A stretch of DNA of 64,000 nucleotides from WTJO01 sp965660165 (GTDB taxonomy: Bacteria > Pseudomonadota > Alphaproteobacteria > Puniceispirillales > Puniceispirillaceae), in contig CBFHYU010000008.1 of NCBI GenBank assembly GCA_965660165.1, positions 9,173-73,172 of the forward strand, read 5' to 3'. Shown piece after piece: positions 1 to 7,630 of the stretch (positions within the stretch are counted from its first letter, which is position 1; the number at the start of each line of letters is the position of its first letter). A program made the position numbers and the translations under genes. A model generated the notes under the pieces. It saw only the letters and a list, made by a program, of their open reading frames with translations, made no database searches and was not told where the DNA came from.

Positions 1-194
1 TATCTGCCAGCCGCCATCGCGACTGCTTGCGGGATTGGCTGGTCATCTGCCAGCTTGCTCAGCATCTTATCAATTTCTATTGTCAGCGCTTCAATATTAT
101 GGACTTCTGGCGCTAGATCAGGTGGTACCTCAAAATCAAAATTTTCAAGGTCTGTCTCGGCCTGATATTGTCTGATATTTACAAGCTTTCCCAT
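1..194 (-). CDS. Hypothetical protein, 5' part only
   Basis: The reading frame starts at the ATG at 192-194 and runs leftward off the window without a stop, giving about 64 residues. An AGGAG about nine bases upstream, inside the end of the preceding lipoprotein gene, supports this start. The visible part is acidic and hydrophilic (starts MGKLVNIRQYQ) with no signal peptide or membrane segment. It lies 4 bp after the lipoprotein stop, so the two are probably co-transcribed. I do not recognise the family. Confidence 0.6.
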   Translation of the reverse strand, partial: MGKLVNIRQYQAETDLENFDFEVPPDLAPEVHNIEALTIEIDKMLSKLADDQPIPQAVAMAAGR

Positions 195-198
195 GATG

Positions 199-657
199 TC
201 ACGCTCCTGTTTCATCTGGTTTTACAGGGCATTTCACAACACGCCCTTTCATAAAGCTTAGCTTTTTATCTTCTGCTATCTGAGCCGATTTATCCTGATA
301 AAAATCAAGCGGAACAATCGCTGATGCATCAAGCTTGACAGCTTCATTACGCATCAAAATCATCGCTTCATCTTCACTGCCATAATGATGCACTTCAACA
401 ATGCCCAAAGACCTGCAACCAGCCAAATAGGCATCTGCATTATTGGTGAACATAATTTGTTCTGAGCCAGCCATTGGCATGGGCGCATTTTGCATGGCAA
501 TAGTCTGTTCATGCAAGGCTGCCTTATGCGTTATCTGAGCCCATTCTTCGGCGGTAACGACCATCAATGTGTCAGACCTGTCATCAATAAAAAACTGACA
601 GGCTGATAATAGCGAGCTCAATAAAATAAGCACACATACTGTAATTCGTTGTTTCAT
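199..657 (-). CDS. Putative lipoprotein, DUF4156-like
   Basis: This 152-residue protein starts with a basic residue pair, a hydrophobic stretch and a lipobox (LLSAC, Cys at about residue 20), so it is predicted to be lipid-anchored in the envelope. The second half (a Cys, then LGIVEV, then a region with repeated Asp/Glu and the segment LDASAIVPL) resembles the small DUF4156-type lipoproteins, in which a Cys and a short alpha/beta fold are conserved. That resemblance is from memory and weak. It is the first gene of a leftward pair with the partial gene at the window edge. Function unknown. Confidence 0.65.
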   Translation of the reverse strand: MKQRITVCVLILLSSLLSACQFFIDDRSDTLMVVTAEEWAQITHKAALHEQTIAMQNAPMPMAGSEQIMFTNNADAYLAGCRSLGIVEVHHYGSEDEAMILMRNEAVKLDASAIVPLDFYQDKSAQIAEDKKLSFMKGRVVKCPVKPDETGA

Positions 658-921
658 CTCACCCTCTATTATCTATGTGCCCAGAACCAGCTCTGTAATC
701 CGAAACTGCCATATCAGTAATATCTAAAGTTATAATAATAGTGGCAGAAGTAATAATTCGATGACATAAAAAACGGCAATAATGCATAAATGTTTAATTC
801 GTGTTTTGGTATCTTGGCGCTCTGTTTTGCATCAGGGTTTTGTGAATATATGGTTGCCTAAGGCGTTGGGGGAGTTCTGCAAAACTATAGATACTAGGCA
901 TATTGTCGTTTTAGATAGGTG

Positions 922-950
922 TGTTTGCGCTGGCGTATGTATGATATAAT
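922..950 (+). promoter_or_regulatory. Candidate promoter of the small secreted protein
   Basis: A perfect TATAAT lies at 945-950. At 17 bp spacing the -35 position (922-927) reads TGTTTG, a weak match. Transcription would start near 957, about 45 bases before the ATG at 1001. The rest of the 658-1000 gap is AT-rich and shows no gene or clear RNA; the divergent promoter of the lipoprotein must also lie in it. Confidence 0.4.
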
Positions 951-1000
951 GACAGCGTTACTATAGCTATGCGATGGCGCATTATCGGCAAGAGGGAAAG

Positions 1001-1360
1001 ATGTTCAGAAAACAGATTTGGGTTATTATGCTGGTGATGTGCTGGTGCCAGAGTGCGCTGGCAGAGGGCCGGGTTTATGAGCATAACCCCGACAAAGCCC
1101 ACTGTACCTTATGGGATAATCTGCGTCTGGTATGGCCTCAGACAATTATGGGCAGAGAGCCTGCAAAATGCAGACGCAAAGCTAGCCCGCCAACAAAGAT
1201 TGCGGTGATTTGCAGGTTGCAGAACCAGTATATTGATGCAGATACCGGCTCACGAATGTGTGTCTACCGAAAGCAGGGGCGTGGTGATGAAGAAGAAGTG
1301 GTAAGCCTGTCTCCCTCATTAAGCTGTCAGCGCACCTATAGCTGTCAGGCAGATGATTAG
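1001..1360 (+). CDS. Small secreted Cys-rich protein
   Basis: I chose the ATG at 1001 rather than the in-frame ATG at 974, because AGAGGG lies just before it and the protein then begins with a clean signal peptide (MFRKQIW..., cleavage near ALA-EG at about residue 21). The mature part of about 97 residues carries six cysteines, two of them close together near the C-terminus (SCQRTYSC), so up to three disulfides are possible. It is basic in the middle and acidic at the end. It stands alone between a leftward lipoprotein and the end of the leftward tupA operon. I do not recognise a family. Confidence 0.6.
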   Translation: MFRKQIWVIMLVMCWCQSALAEGRVYEHNPDKAHCTLWDNLRLVWPQTIMGREPAKCRRKASPPTKIAVICRLQNQYIDADTGSRMCVYRKQGRGDEEEVVSLSPSLSCQRTYSCQADD

Positions 1361-1388
1361 ACTGTCCTCAGAGCAAAAATAACGCTGA

Positions 1389-1571
1389 TTATGTTGTGTC
1401 AGTTGGGTCTGGCAAGTCTGTTTCAACACAATCGCTTTTTGTACCGCATAAGGGGCAATGCCATTGCCTGCGGGCGGGGGTATTATTGACCTCCATCGTG
1501 GGGGCAGTCCAGTAATGCGAGCAGATGGTGCAGGTTAGATGCCAAATAATTTCTTTGCTGGCGGTAATCAT
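1389..1571 (-). CDS. Small zinc-ribbon protein
   Basis: This 60-residue protein has two CxxC knuckles, CTIC at about residues 14-17 and CPLC at about 39-42, separated by a short loop, as in rubredoxin-like zinc ribbons. It starts inside the hisI stop (ATGA overlap at 1568-1571), so it is translationally coupled as the last gene of the tupA operon. It may bind zinc and contact nucleic acid or another protein, but nothing shows a specific role. The conserved knuckles and the coupling argue that it is real despite its size. Confidence 0.65.
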   Translation of the reverse strand: MITASKEIIWHLTCTICSHYWTAPTMEVNNTPARRQWHCPLCGTKSDCVETDLPDPTDTT

Positions 1572-1924
1572 GATATCTCAAGCGCAGTAAAAAAACAGCT
1601 TCTTCGGCCAGTATGACAGGCCGCACCATGCTGGTCTATTTGCAACAGAATAGTATCACCATCACAATCAAGCTGAACAGATTTAACTTGTTGAATGTGG
1701 CCTGAACTGTCACCTTTGCGCCAAAAGCTTTGTCGTGATCTAGAAAAATAACATGCTCTGCCGGTTGCTAGCGTTTCTGCCAGTGTTTCGGCATTCATCC
1801 ATGCCATCATCAGCACTTCGCCTGTATCATGTTGCTGTGCAATCGCAGGCACTAGCCCATCTTTATTAAAGCTGATTTTGTTTTTGACCGTGTCTGGCAG
1901 CTCATATCGTGTCTGTTCTGTCAT
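1568..1924 (-). CDS. hisI: Phosphoribosyl-AMP cyclohydrolase
   Basis: HisI opens the purine ring of phosphoribosyl-AMP, the third step of histidine synthesis, in the cytoplasm. The 118-residue protein has the family hallmarks: MMAWMN, the SRSRQSFWRKG block, the DCDGD metal site and the late CHTGRRSCF cysteine motif. The open frame extends further upstream, but the ATG at 1922-1924 gives the family's usual N-terminus. It is the HisI domain only, with no HisE fusion. The gene is 13 bp after the 2OG oxygenase and overlaps the zinc-ribbon gene, so it sits in the tupA operon away from other his genes. Confidence 0.93.
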   Translation of the reverse strand: MTEQTRYELPDTVKNKISFNKDGLVPAIAQQHDTGEVLMMAWMNAETLAETLATGRACYFSRSRQSFWRKGDSSGHIQQVKSVQLDCDGDTILLQIDQHGAACHTGRRSCFFTALEIS

Positions 1925-1937
1925 GATTGTCTTTTTC

Positions 1938-2570
1938 TTACAGATGCTTTGCGGTTGACGATAGCACAACGTTAAAGGAAATAGATAGGCGCGGTTCATC
2001 CACCAGATTTGGATGCACCAAATGATACAGAAAAGACGGCCACAAAAACAGCTCGCCAGCGCGAGGTGTGCGCCTAAATTCAGGGTCAAATTGCCCATCA
2101 TTTCGGATGGCTGTCATATTGGCTGATCCGCGCGGATCAAAAAAGCTAATTGCCGCAGGGTTCAGATCAGACCGAAAGGTTTCCGCCTGAGACTGATCAG
2201 GTACATGCAGATAATATGTGCCAGATAGCCATGAATGAGGATGATTATGCAGATTGTGATAATCCCCTTTGAAATTTACATTTGGCCATCCTTGCAAGCT
2301 AAATTCGGGCACAGAATCCATGCCGCTTGCGCGCACATATTCGCCAACACCATGCTGGCAACATTGTGTCAGCCACCCAATCGCAGGATGGTCTGATGCA
2401 AAAATATTCTGCTCAAGATAATTTGTTGTCATCTGATCTTGCTCAGAATTATTTTGCATTACGATTGTGCTTAAAATACCATTTGCAGACTCATGGCCTG
2501 GCAAAATTACAGACATGAATAAGGTTGGCCATAAAGAAATAAAGTCGGCTTTGCCTTGTTCTTCTGTCAC
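1938..2570 (-). CDS. Putative 2OG-Fe(II) oxygenase (TIGR02466-like)
   Basis: This 210-residue protein matches the 2OG-FeII_Oxy_5/TIGR02466 type of putative non-heme iron oxygenase. The opening WPTLFM block is followed by HNHPHSWLSGTYYLHVP (metal and substrate region), FFDPRG, then LFLWPSFLYHLVHPN with a second histidine, and EPRLSISFN with the arginine expected to hold 2-oxoglutarate. These proteins hydroxylate unknown substrates and often occur in phages and marine bacteria. It lies 6 bp after tupA and 13 bp before hisI. The function of the family is not established. Confidence 0.75.
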   Translation of the reverse strand: MTEEQGKADFISLWPTLFMSVILPGHESANGILSTIVMQNNSEQDQMTTNYLEQNIFASDHPAIGWLTQCCQHGVGEYVRASGMDSVPEFSLQGWPNVNFKGDYHNLHNHPHSWLSGTYYLHVPDQSQAETFRSDLNPAAISFFDPRGSANMTAIRNDGQFDPEFRRTPRAGELFLWPSFLYHLVHPNLVDEPRLSISFNVVLSSTAKHL

Positions 2571-2576
2571 AATAAT

Positions 2577-3449
2577 TTACTCCTTAGGCGGCTTTTTTGT
2601 GGCATTCGCAAAGAATAATTGCTGTCCATTTACGTTATAGCTGTTAATGGCCGCCTGTCCAGTCTCAGATAAAAGCCATCTTACAAATACCATTGCTTGT
2701 GCGGTTGCAGTTGATGGGCATGTATCAGGATTTACCATTGTCACGCCATATTGGTTAAACAACGCAGGGTCTCCTTGAAATAGAATCTTATGGGTCTGGC
2801 GATTGCCAAAGGCAAGCCAAGTTGCTCTGTCCGAAATGATATAACCGCCAAGCTGGACAGCCATATTCAAACTTGCGCCCATGCCCTGACCCGCTTCAAG
2901 ATATTGCTGTCCCATCATCTGGGCAGGGTTGATATCTGCTGCTTTCCAAAACCGCAATTCTGCTTTATGCGTGCCGCTATCATCTCCGCGCGAGATAAAA
3001 CGCGATGTTGTAGTGGCAATCTGCCTAAGGGCCTGTTTGATGTTAGTTGCGCGCGCTAGATCGGCAGGATCATTTTCAGGGCCGATGATCACGAAATCAT
3101 TATACATCAGATCAAACCGCTTGACCCCATAGCCTTGCGCCACAAATGCTTGTTCATCTGCTTTGGAATGCACCAGCAACACATCGCCATCACAATTCCG
3201 TGCATTCTTGATAGCTTGGCCCGTACCAACGGCCACAACATACACTTGCTCGCCTGTCTGCTGCTGATAAATAGGCAGCAAATAATCATATAATCCTGAA
3301 TTCTGGGTAGAGGTTGTAGACTGAACAATAATCGCCTCAGAGCTAAAGGCTGGCGCTATCATTGTCCCCAACAGCAGGGGCAGAGCCATAAGGGATGCTA
3401 AAAATGGTGAGATATAGGTTGTAAGATTGCCTTTAGAAATCACAGGCAT
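2577..3449 (-). CDS. tupA: Tungstate ABC transporter, substrate-binding protein
   Basis: TupA captures tungstate (or molybdate) in the periplasm for the TupBC transporter. The 290-residue protein has a signal peptide (cleavage near residues 36-37). It then carries the TupA hallmarks: QSTTSTQNSG, the VGTGQA loop with the following N-x-D-x-L segment, and the FVIIGP block. These residues form the oxyanion pocket in the family. It heads a leftward operon with an oxygenase, hisI and a zinc ribbon. Its partners tupB and tupC are 24 kb away, on the far side of the formate dehydrogenase and cofactor genes. A perfect palindrome in its promoter region suggests control by the divergent ModE-type protein. 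Confidence 0.9.
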   Translation of the reverse strand: MPVISKGNLTTYISPFLASLMALPLLLGTMIAPAFSSEAIIVQSTTSTQNSGLYDYLLPIYQQQTGEQVYVVAVGTGQAIKNARNCDGDVLLVHSKADEQAFVAQGYGVKRFDLMYNDFVIIGPENDPADLARATNIKQALRQIATTTSRFISRGDDSGTHKAELRFWKAADINPAQMMGQQYLEAGQGMGASLNMAVQLGGYIISDRATWLAFGNRQTHKILFQGDPALFNQYGVTMVNPDTCPSTATAQAMVFVRWLLSETGQAAINSYNVNGQQLFFANATKKPPKE

Positions 3450-3493
3450 AAGATAAATCCTTCACATCTAAAAAACTAGCCAGCGGATGCTAG

Positions 3494-3517
3494 CATAACG
3501 CCCTATTTTCCGTTATG
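3494..3517. promoter_or_regulatory. Candidate operator: CATAACG-N10-CGTTATG
   Basis: Arms at 3494-3500 and 3511-3517 form a perfect inverted repeat in the divergent tupA/modE-like intergenic region. The half-site CGTTAT/ATAACG is the one in the E. coli ModE box, but the two halves face the other way with a 10-base spacer. Position 45-68 bp upstream of tupA fits a repressor or activator site. Binding by the adjacent ModE-type protein is inference. Confidence 0.55.
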
Positions 3518-3645
3518 GTGACGTCTGCATATTTGAGTCCATTTTCTCGATATGTAATCTTGATCATATTTGAGGTCAAATGAAATTTTGTGATCTCAAT
3601 TAGATTTTTAAGGTGCAGAATAACAGATAAATTTTTAGGCTGAAA

Positions 3646-4044
3646 ATGGGACAAGATGAACATATAGATGCAGTATCTGGCAATTCTGCTGGACAGAACC
3701 AGACACGCAGCCCCGGCATTAGGCTAAAATTATTCATTGCCGAAGAAACAGTTGGTATTGGCAAAATTGAATTACTGCAAGCGGTTGACACAACAGGGTC
3801 AATTAGCGCTGCGGCAGAGGCTATGGGGATGGATTACAGGCGCGCGTGGTTTTTGCTTAAATCCATGCAACAGGGTTTTAATGCGCCCCTCTTTATCACC
3901 AGAAGAGGCGGGACAGGCAGAGGCGGCGCTAGCCTTACAGCTCTGGGCAAAGAGGTGATAGAGCGATATTGGGATACAAAAGCAGTAATTGATAAACAAA
4001 CAGAACCATTATTACAGTGGCTAGAAGCGCATCAGGCAGATTGA
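3646..4044 (+). CDS. ModE-type molybdate/tungstate regulator, DNA-binding domain only
   Basis: The 132-residue protein is a single LysR-type winged-helix domain of the ModE class: IKLFIAEE-like entry, KIELLQAVDTTGSISAAAEAMGMDYRRAW, then FITRRGGTGRGGASLTALG. E. coli ModE is about twice as long, because two C-terminal TOBE (Mop) domains bind the oxyanion; here the protein ends after the dimerisation helix. It is divergent from tupA with a ModE-like palindrome between them, so it probably controls tup and perhaps FDH genes. How it would sense metal without TOBE domains is unclear. The N-terminal 25 residues before the domain are polar and unusual. Confidence 0.8.
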   Translation: MGQDEHIDAVSGNSAGQNQTRSPGIRLKLFIAEETVGIGKIELLQAVDTTGSISAAAEAMGMDYRRAWFLLKSMQQGFNAPLFITRRGGTGRGGASLTALGKEVIERYWDTKAVIDKQTEPLLQWLEAHQAD

Positions 4045-4120
4045 AAAATTATAAAATTGCACTAAGCTTAACACTCAATGACATAATCTAACCTGACGCT
4101 GAACTAAGGTGTGATAACAG

Positions 4121-4426
4121 ATGACACAAAATGAGCAACCTAAATTCCCACTCTGGCACCAGCGAGCATCTGTAAATGCTGATGGGCGGATAGATGAAGA
4201 TAGCTTTATCAAATTGGCAGATCAGTTTATTTCACTTGCCAATAGCCGCAATAAAAAAGTGCTGGCAACTGAATTGCAATTTGTCATGCTATATGCAAGC
4301 GCTAGATATGCTGCGCATGTCGGCAAAAATGTCATTGAAGTAGATGACCAAGAGAGCTTTATCGATCATATGACTGCCCAATATAAAGATATGTTAAGAG
4401 AACATCTGGCAGACCCGACGGTATGA
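4121..4426 (+). CDS. DUF3144 family protein
   Basis: This 101-residue soluble protein matches the DUF3144 pattern: FIKLADQFISLAN, then an F/Y-A-S-A-R-Y-like block (MLYASARYAAHVG), and a C-terminal QYKDMLREHL helix. The function is unknown. It is the first gene of the rightward run leading to the Mrp and FDH-linked DUF genes. An AAGG ten bases before the ATG supports the start. Confidence 0.7.
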   Translation: MTQNEQPKFPLWHQRASVNADGRIDEDSFIKLADQFISLANSRNKKVLATELQFVMLYASARYAAHVGKNVIEVDDQESFIDHMTAQYKDMLREHLADPTV

Positions 4427-4512
4427 TGTGGCTCTATCTTCTGGCTTTATCGTCTGAGTTGGTGTGATCCGCCCTATCCTGTCAAGAAAGCCAGCGTTAG
4501 CAAGATAACAAT

Positions 4513-4944
4513 ATGATGTATAGAAAGAACCAAATTACTGCCATGAGCCGAATTATGTCTTCTACCATCATTGCGATGTTATGTGCTGTGGGGGTGTTGG
4601 TAAGCCCAGCCAGCATAAATAGGGTGATGGCAGGCGATATTGACGCGGGCAAGCAGATAGCCCGTGAGCATTGTACCAGATGCCATGTTGTTGGCGAGAT
4701 GAATAAATATGGCGGGATTGGCTCAACTCCCTCATTTGGCGCAATAAAAACAATGGCTGATTGGTCACAGCGCTTTGAGATATTTTTTACCCTTCCGCCG
4801 CACCCTGCGGTTGTGGCAATACAGGGGGTAACAGAACAAAGACCAGAAAGCCTGCCTGCCTTTGTAACTCAAATCACCTTGAGCGTTGACCAGCTAGAAG
4901 ATTTGCTGGCTTTTATTGACCAGTTGCCAGCGGCACAATATTAA
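4513..4944 (+). CDS. c-type cytochrome, single heme
   Basis: A signal peptide (hydrophobic to about residue 40, cleavage near VMAGD) precedes a CTRCH heme-binding motif at about residues 54-58, so this is a periplasmic monoheme cytochrome c. The following GIGSTPSFGAIKTM and PPHPAVV segments mark a distinct small family that I associate with alphaproteobacterial gene sets near Mrp and FDH. No obvious distal Met in a classical late position is seen. It could accept electrons from formate dehydrogenase, but that rests only on context. Start choice among 4513, 4516 and 4543 is open; no strong Shine-Dalgarno is present. Confidence 0.8.
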   Translation: MMYRKNQITAMSRIMSSTIIAMLCAVGVLVSPASINRVMAGDIDAGKQIAREHCTRCHVVGEMNKYGGIGSTPSFGAIKTMADWSQRFEIFFTLPPHPAVVAIQGVTEQRPESLPAFVTQITLSVDQLEDLLAFIDQLPAAQY

Positions 4945-4986
4945 CTAATTTGAAGAATGATAAATCTGTTTTGAAAAGGGATGAAT

Positions 4987-5238
4987 ATGTCTGAACAGCA
5001 ACACCCAAAAAAAGATATGGCCGATATGACTCAGGCTGAAATATCGATGCGGAAATTCCTCAAGGCATTGGGTGTGACAACCCATCAAAAATTGGAAGCA
5101 GCCATAGCTGATGCAGTAGCATCAGGCACGCTGTCACCAGATAGCCCGATTGATATTACGGCCAATATCGAAATAGCAGAACTTGGCTTTAGCCATTCTG
5201 TATCAGCCCAGCTTATCACGCCGAAATCCAATAGCTAG
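4987..5238 (+). CDS. DUF6494 family protein
   Basis: The 83-residue protein matches the DUF6494 pattern: MRKFLKALGVTTHQKLEAAI, then a short acidic linker and IEIAELGFSHSVSAQL. An in-frame ATG at 4981 touches the AAAAGGG ribosome site, while the ATG at 4987 has a six-base spacing, so I use the latter. The protein is small, soluble and of unknown function. It is directly upstream of mrp. Confidence 0.7.
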   Translation: MSEQQHPKKDMADMTQAEISMRKFLKALGVTTHQKLEAAIADAVASGTLSPDSPIDITANIEIAELGFSHSVSAQLITPKSNS

Positions 5239-5246
5239 TCCGCACT

Positions 5247-6347
5247 ATGTCACGCCCACCTAGCCACGCGCACATCACAGAATGCCTGTCCAGCCTGCAA
5301 GACCCTAGCCAGAATAAGGATATTGTCTCGCTTGGGCTAGTCGCCTCTATTGATATCAAAGATAGTAATGTGAATATTATTTTGGAAGTGCCTATACATC
5401 GGGTGGCTGCGCTTGAGCCTCTGCGTGATAAAGCAGAACAGATGGTGCGCGCACTTGAGGGGGTAACCAGTGCGGCGGTTATCCTCACAGCGCATGAATC
5501 GCGTGGCGCTCAGGCTGAAAATACTGCCGCTGAAGGGCTAGGAACCTCTGAAAAAGTCCTTGAATCAAAGGTGAAACGCTTTATTGCGGTAGGCTCAGGC
5601 AAGGGCGGGGTAGGAAAATCAACTACGGCAGTCAATCTGGCTATTGCGCTTAAGCTGGAAGGGCTAAGGGTTGGGTTGCTAGATGCAGATGTATATGGGC
5701 CATCACAGCCGCGAATGTTGGGGGTAAGTGGCAAGCCGCCTGCAATTGGCGGTGATATGGTAGCCCCGCTTGAAAATTACGGTATAAAGCTGATGAGCAT
5801 GGGGCTGCTTGTGCCAGATGATACAGCGATGATCTGGCGTGGACCTATGGTGCAATCGGCGCTAACTCAGATGCTAAACGCAGTGGCGTGGGGCGAGCTA
5901 GATGTGATTGTAATTGATTTGCCACCTGGCACTGGTGATATTCAAATTTCGCTTGCTCAGCAGGTAAATCTGGCAGGGGCAGTGATTGTCTCAACCCCTC
6001 AGGATATTGCCTTACTTGATGTGATTAAGGCTGTAACTATGTTTGAGAAAGCTGGCGTGCCGCTTTTGGGGATGGTTCAGAATATGGCTATCTGGCAATG
6101 TCCAGATTGTGGCCGCACAGATCATATATTTGGTGAGGGCGGTGTTGCCAAAGAAGCGGCAAAAAGAGGGATTGAGTTGCTGGCAGAAATGCCGCTTTCC
6201 TTGTCTATTCGCAAAGGGGCTGATTCAGGCATGCCGATTGTAATTTCAGAACCTGATAGCCCGCAGGCCAAAACCTATCATGATATTGCAAAAAAGCTTA
6301 TCTCAAAGGCAGGTCTGGATCAGGATATGATGGCAGAGGGGGGATAA
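5247..6347 (+). CDS. mrp: Mrp/ApbC family Fe-S cluster carrier ATPase
   Basis: A 366-residue Mrp/NBP35-type P-loop protein. An N-terminal MIP18-like domain (about residues 5-85) precedes the deviant Walker A GSGKGGVGKST near residue 115, the DADVYGPSQPRMLG block, and a WQCPDCG CxxC near residue 290 that in the family bridges a transferable [4Fe-4S] cluster between two subunits. It is the last step before the FDH-linked DUF genes, with 0 bp to the next start. It could load clusters into the many Fe-S proteins encoded here. That link is inference. Confidence 0.92.
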   Translation: MSRPPSHAHITECLSSLQDPSQNKDIVSLGLVASIDIKDSNVNIILEVPIHRVAALEPLRDKAEQMVRALEGVTSAAVILTAHESRGAQAENTAAEGLGTSEKVLESKVKRFIAVGSGKGGVGKSTTAVNLAIALKLEGLRVGLLDADVYGPSQPRMLGVSGKPPAIGGDMVAPLENYGIKLMSMGLLVPDDTAMIWRGPMVQSALTQMLNAVAWGELDVIVIDLPPGTGDIQISLAQQVNLAGAVIVSTPQDIALLDVIKAVTMFEKAGVPLLGMVQNMAIWQCPDCGRTDHIFGEGGVAKEAAKRGIELLAEMPLSLSIRKGADSGMPIVISEPDSPQAKTYHDIAKKLISKAGLDQDMMAEGG

Positions 6348-7130
6348 ATGAATCTCTATTATGAAGATGTGCCTGCAACTGATGATGAAGCGCCACAATT
6401 ACCGCCATTATTACAGTCAGAAGGCATGGAAGCAGGCACAGATATTATGGCAAAGGCAGTCAGCAGGGCAGCCGCAGGCAAGGTCGGGCTTGTATGCTAT
6501 TCAAAGGCGGTGAATGTACTAGATATGGCCATTACGCTTGCGCCTGAAGTGCCGTTTATTCGTGCGCAGCAAATGCATTACACCATGATGAATGCCTTAG
6601 GAGATGCGGTGGGCGCGCTTGCCCCGCCAGAAGTGGGGGTTAGGTATCGCTTTCCTGGCGATATTTTGTTTAATCGTGGCCATGCAGGGGTGGTACGGCT
6701 AAGCGCGGCGCCAACTGAACATCTAGCAGAAGATATTCCAGATTGGTTGGTTGTATCTGCTCAGATAAGACTAGATTTTATAGATACTAATCATGATGCT
6801 GACTATCGTATGGCAAATACCTCGCTTGCAGAAGAAGGGGGCGGCTTTATTTCGCGTACCAGATTGCTTGAATCAAGCTGTCGGCATTTTCTGGTTTGGT
6901 TGCATCAATGGGAAGAAGAAGGCTTTAAGCCAGTGCATCAAAAATGGCTTAACCGTATCGAAGATGATAGCATGCTCAATGCCCTTGATGGCACACAATT
7001 TGGCTTTGTTGGTATTGATGATACAGGCGCAGGGCTGTTGTCAGACGGTGATGCGGTGAGCTCGGTATCGCTAGCAGAGGCAGCGCGCCTGTTTGGCAAG
7101 GCTGGTCTTGCAGAATTAGAGCAATCATAA
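6348..7130 (+). CDS. Biotin/lipoate protein ligase-like protein (DUF4444 type)
   Basis: This 260-residue protein resembles the BPL/LplA/LipB-like fold with a C-terminal DUF4444 segment, found next to FDH genes in alphaproteobacteria. It shows LPPLLQSEGMEAGTD, then the YRFPGDILFNRGHAGVVRLSAAP block, WLVVSAQIRLDF, and a long helical middle. The usual ligase lysine/RRxGGG signature is not evident, so it may not attach biotin or lipoate. It starts directly at the mrp stop and overlaps the next gene by one base. A role in FDH maturation is inference from conserved neighbourhood. Confidence 0.7.
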   Translation: MNLYYEDVPATDDEAPQLPPLLQSEGMEAGTDIMAKAVSRAAAGKVGLVCYSKAVNVLDMAITLAPEVPFIRAQQMHYTMMNALGDAVGALAPPEVGVRYRFPGDILFNRGHAGVVRLSAAPTEHLAEDIPDWLVVSAQIRLDFIDTNHDADYRMANTSLAEEGGGFISRTRLLESSCRHFLVWLHQWEEEGFKPVHQKWLNRIEDDSMLNALDGTQFGFVGIDDTGAGLLSDGDAVSSVSLAEAARLFGKAGLAELEQS

Positions 7131-7630
7131 TGGCATTAAAGCTAGCACGCACAATCCGATTTGATAGTTCTGATTTGAATATATTTGAGCGGGCGGCAGA
7201 AGAAGGGGAATGGGCTGTATCAGGCAGTTTTATGTTTTCAGGGATATCTGAAGATGCGCTTGTCGGTAAAACAAAACAGGCTTTTGCAAACGGATTTTTG
7301 GGGCTTTCCAGCTTTGGCTTTTCAACACTTGTTAGCATTGTGTCTGCTACACAAGATGATAGCGAACACCTGTCTGAGATGCTTGCCAATCGGTTTATGG
7401 ACGAGTTTGGTGCGCCGTCTATTGAGCTTGCCAGACAAGCGGCGGCAGAAGAAATTGACTTTATGGCAGATATTTGTTCTGAGCATAAAACAGGCACCTT
7501 GCTCAGCATTTCACGTAGCCTTACAGAACAGGGCATAAAAGAGAGCTTTCGTTCAATTGCAAAGGCTGATTCATGCGCAGAACAACAAATCTGGACAATT
7601 ATTGATGAAGATGAGGAGAGGCCAAGATGA
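7130..7630 (+). CDS. DUF6505 family protein
   Basis: A 166-residue soluble protein: LARTIRFDSSDLNIFERAA entry, EWAVSGSFMFSG, then a region on FGFSTLVSIVSAT. I match this to DUF6505, recalled as a companion of FDH clusters. It overlaps the previous stop by one base (TAATG) and its last four bases overlap the next start (ATGA), so three consecutive proteins are translationally coupled. Its biochemical function is unknown. Confidence 0.65.
   Translation: MALKLARTIRFDSSDLNIFERAAEEGEWAVSGSFMFSGISEDALVGKTKQAFANGFLGLSSFGFSTLVSIVSATQDDSEHLSEMLANRFMDEFGAPSIELARQAAAEEIDFMADICSEHKTGTLLSISRSLTEQGIKESFRSIAKADSCAEQQIWTIIDEDEERPR

Noticed and set aside
1925..2101. N-terminal extension of hisI
   Set aside because: The added residues overlap the 2OG oxygenase gene and do not resemble HisI; ATG 1922-1924 gives the normal start.
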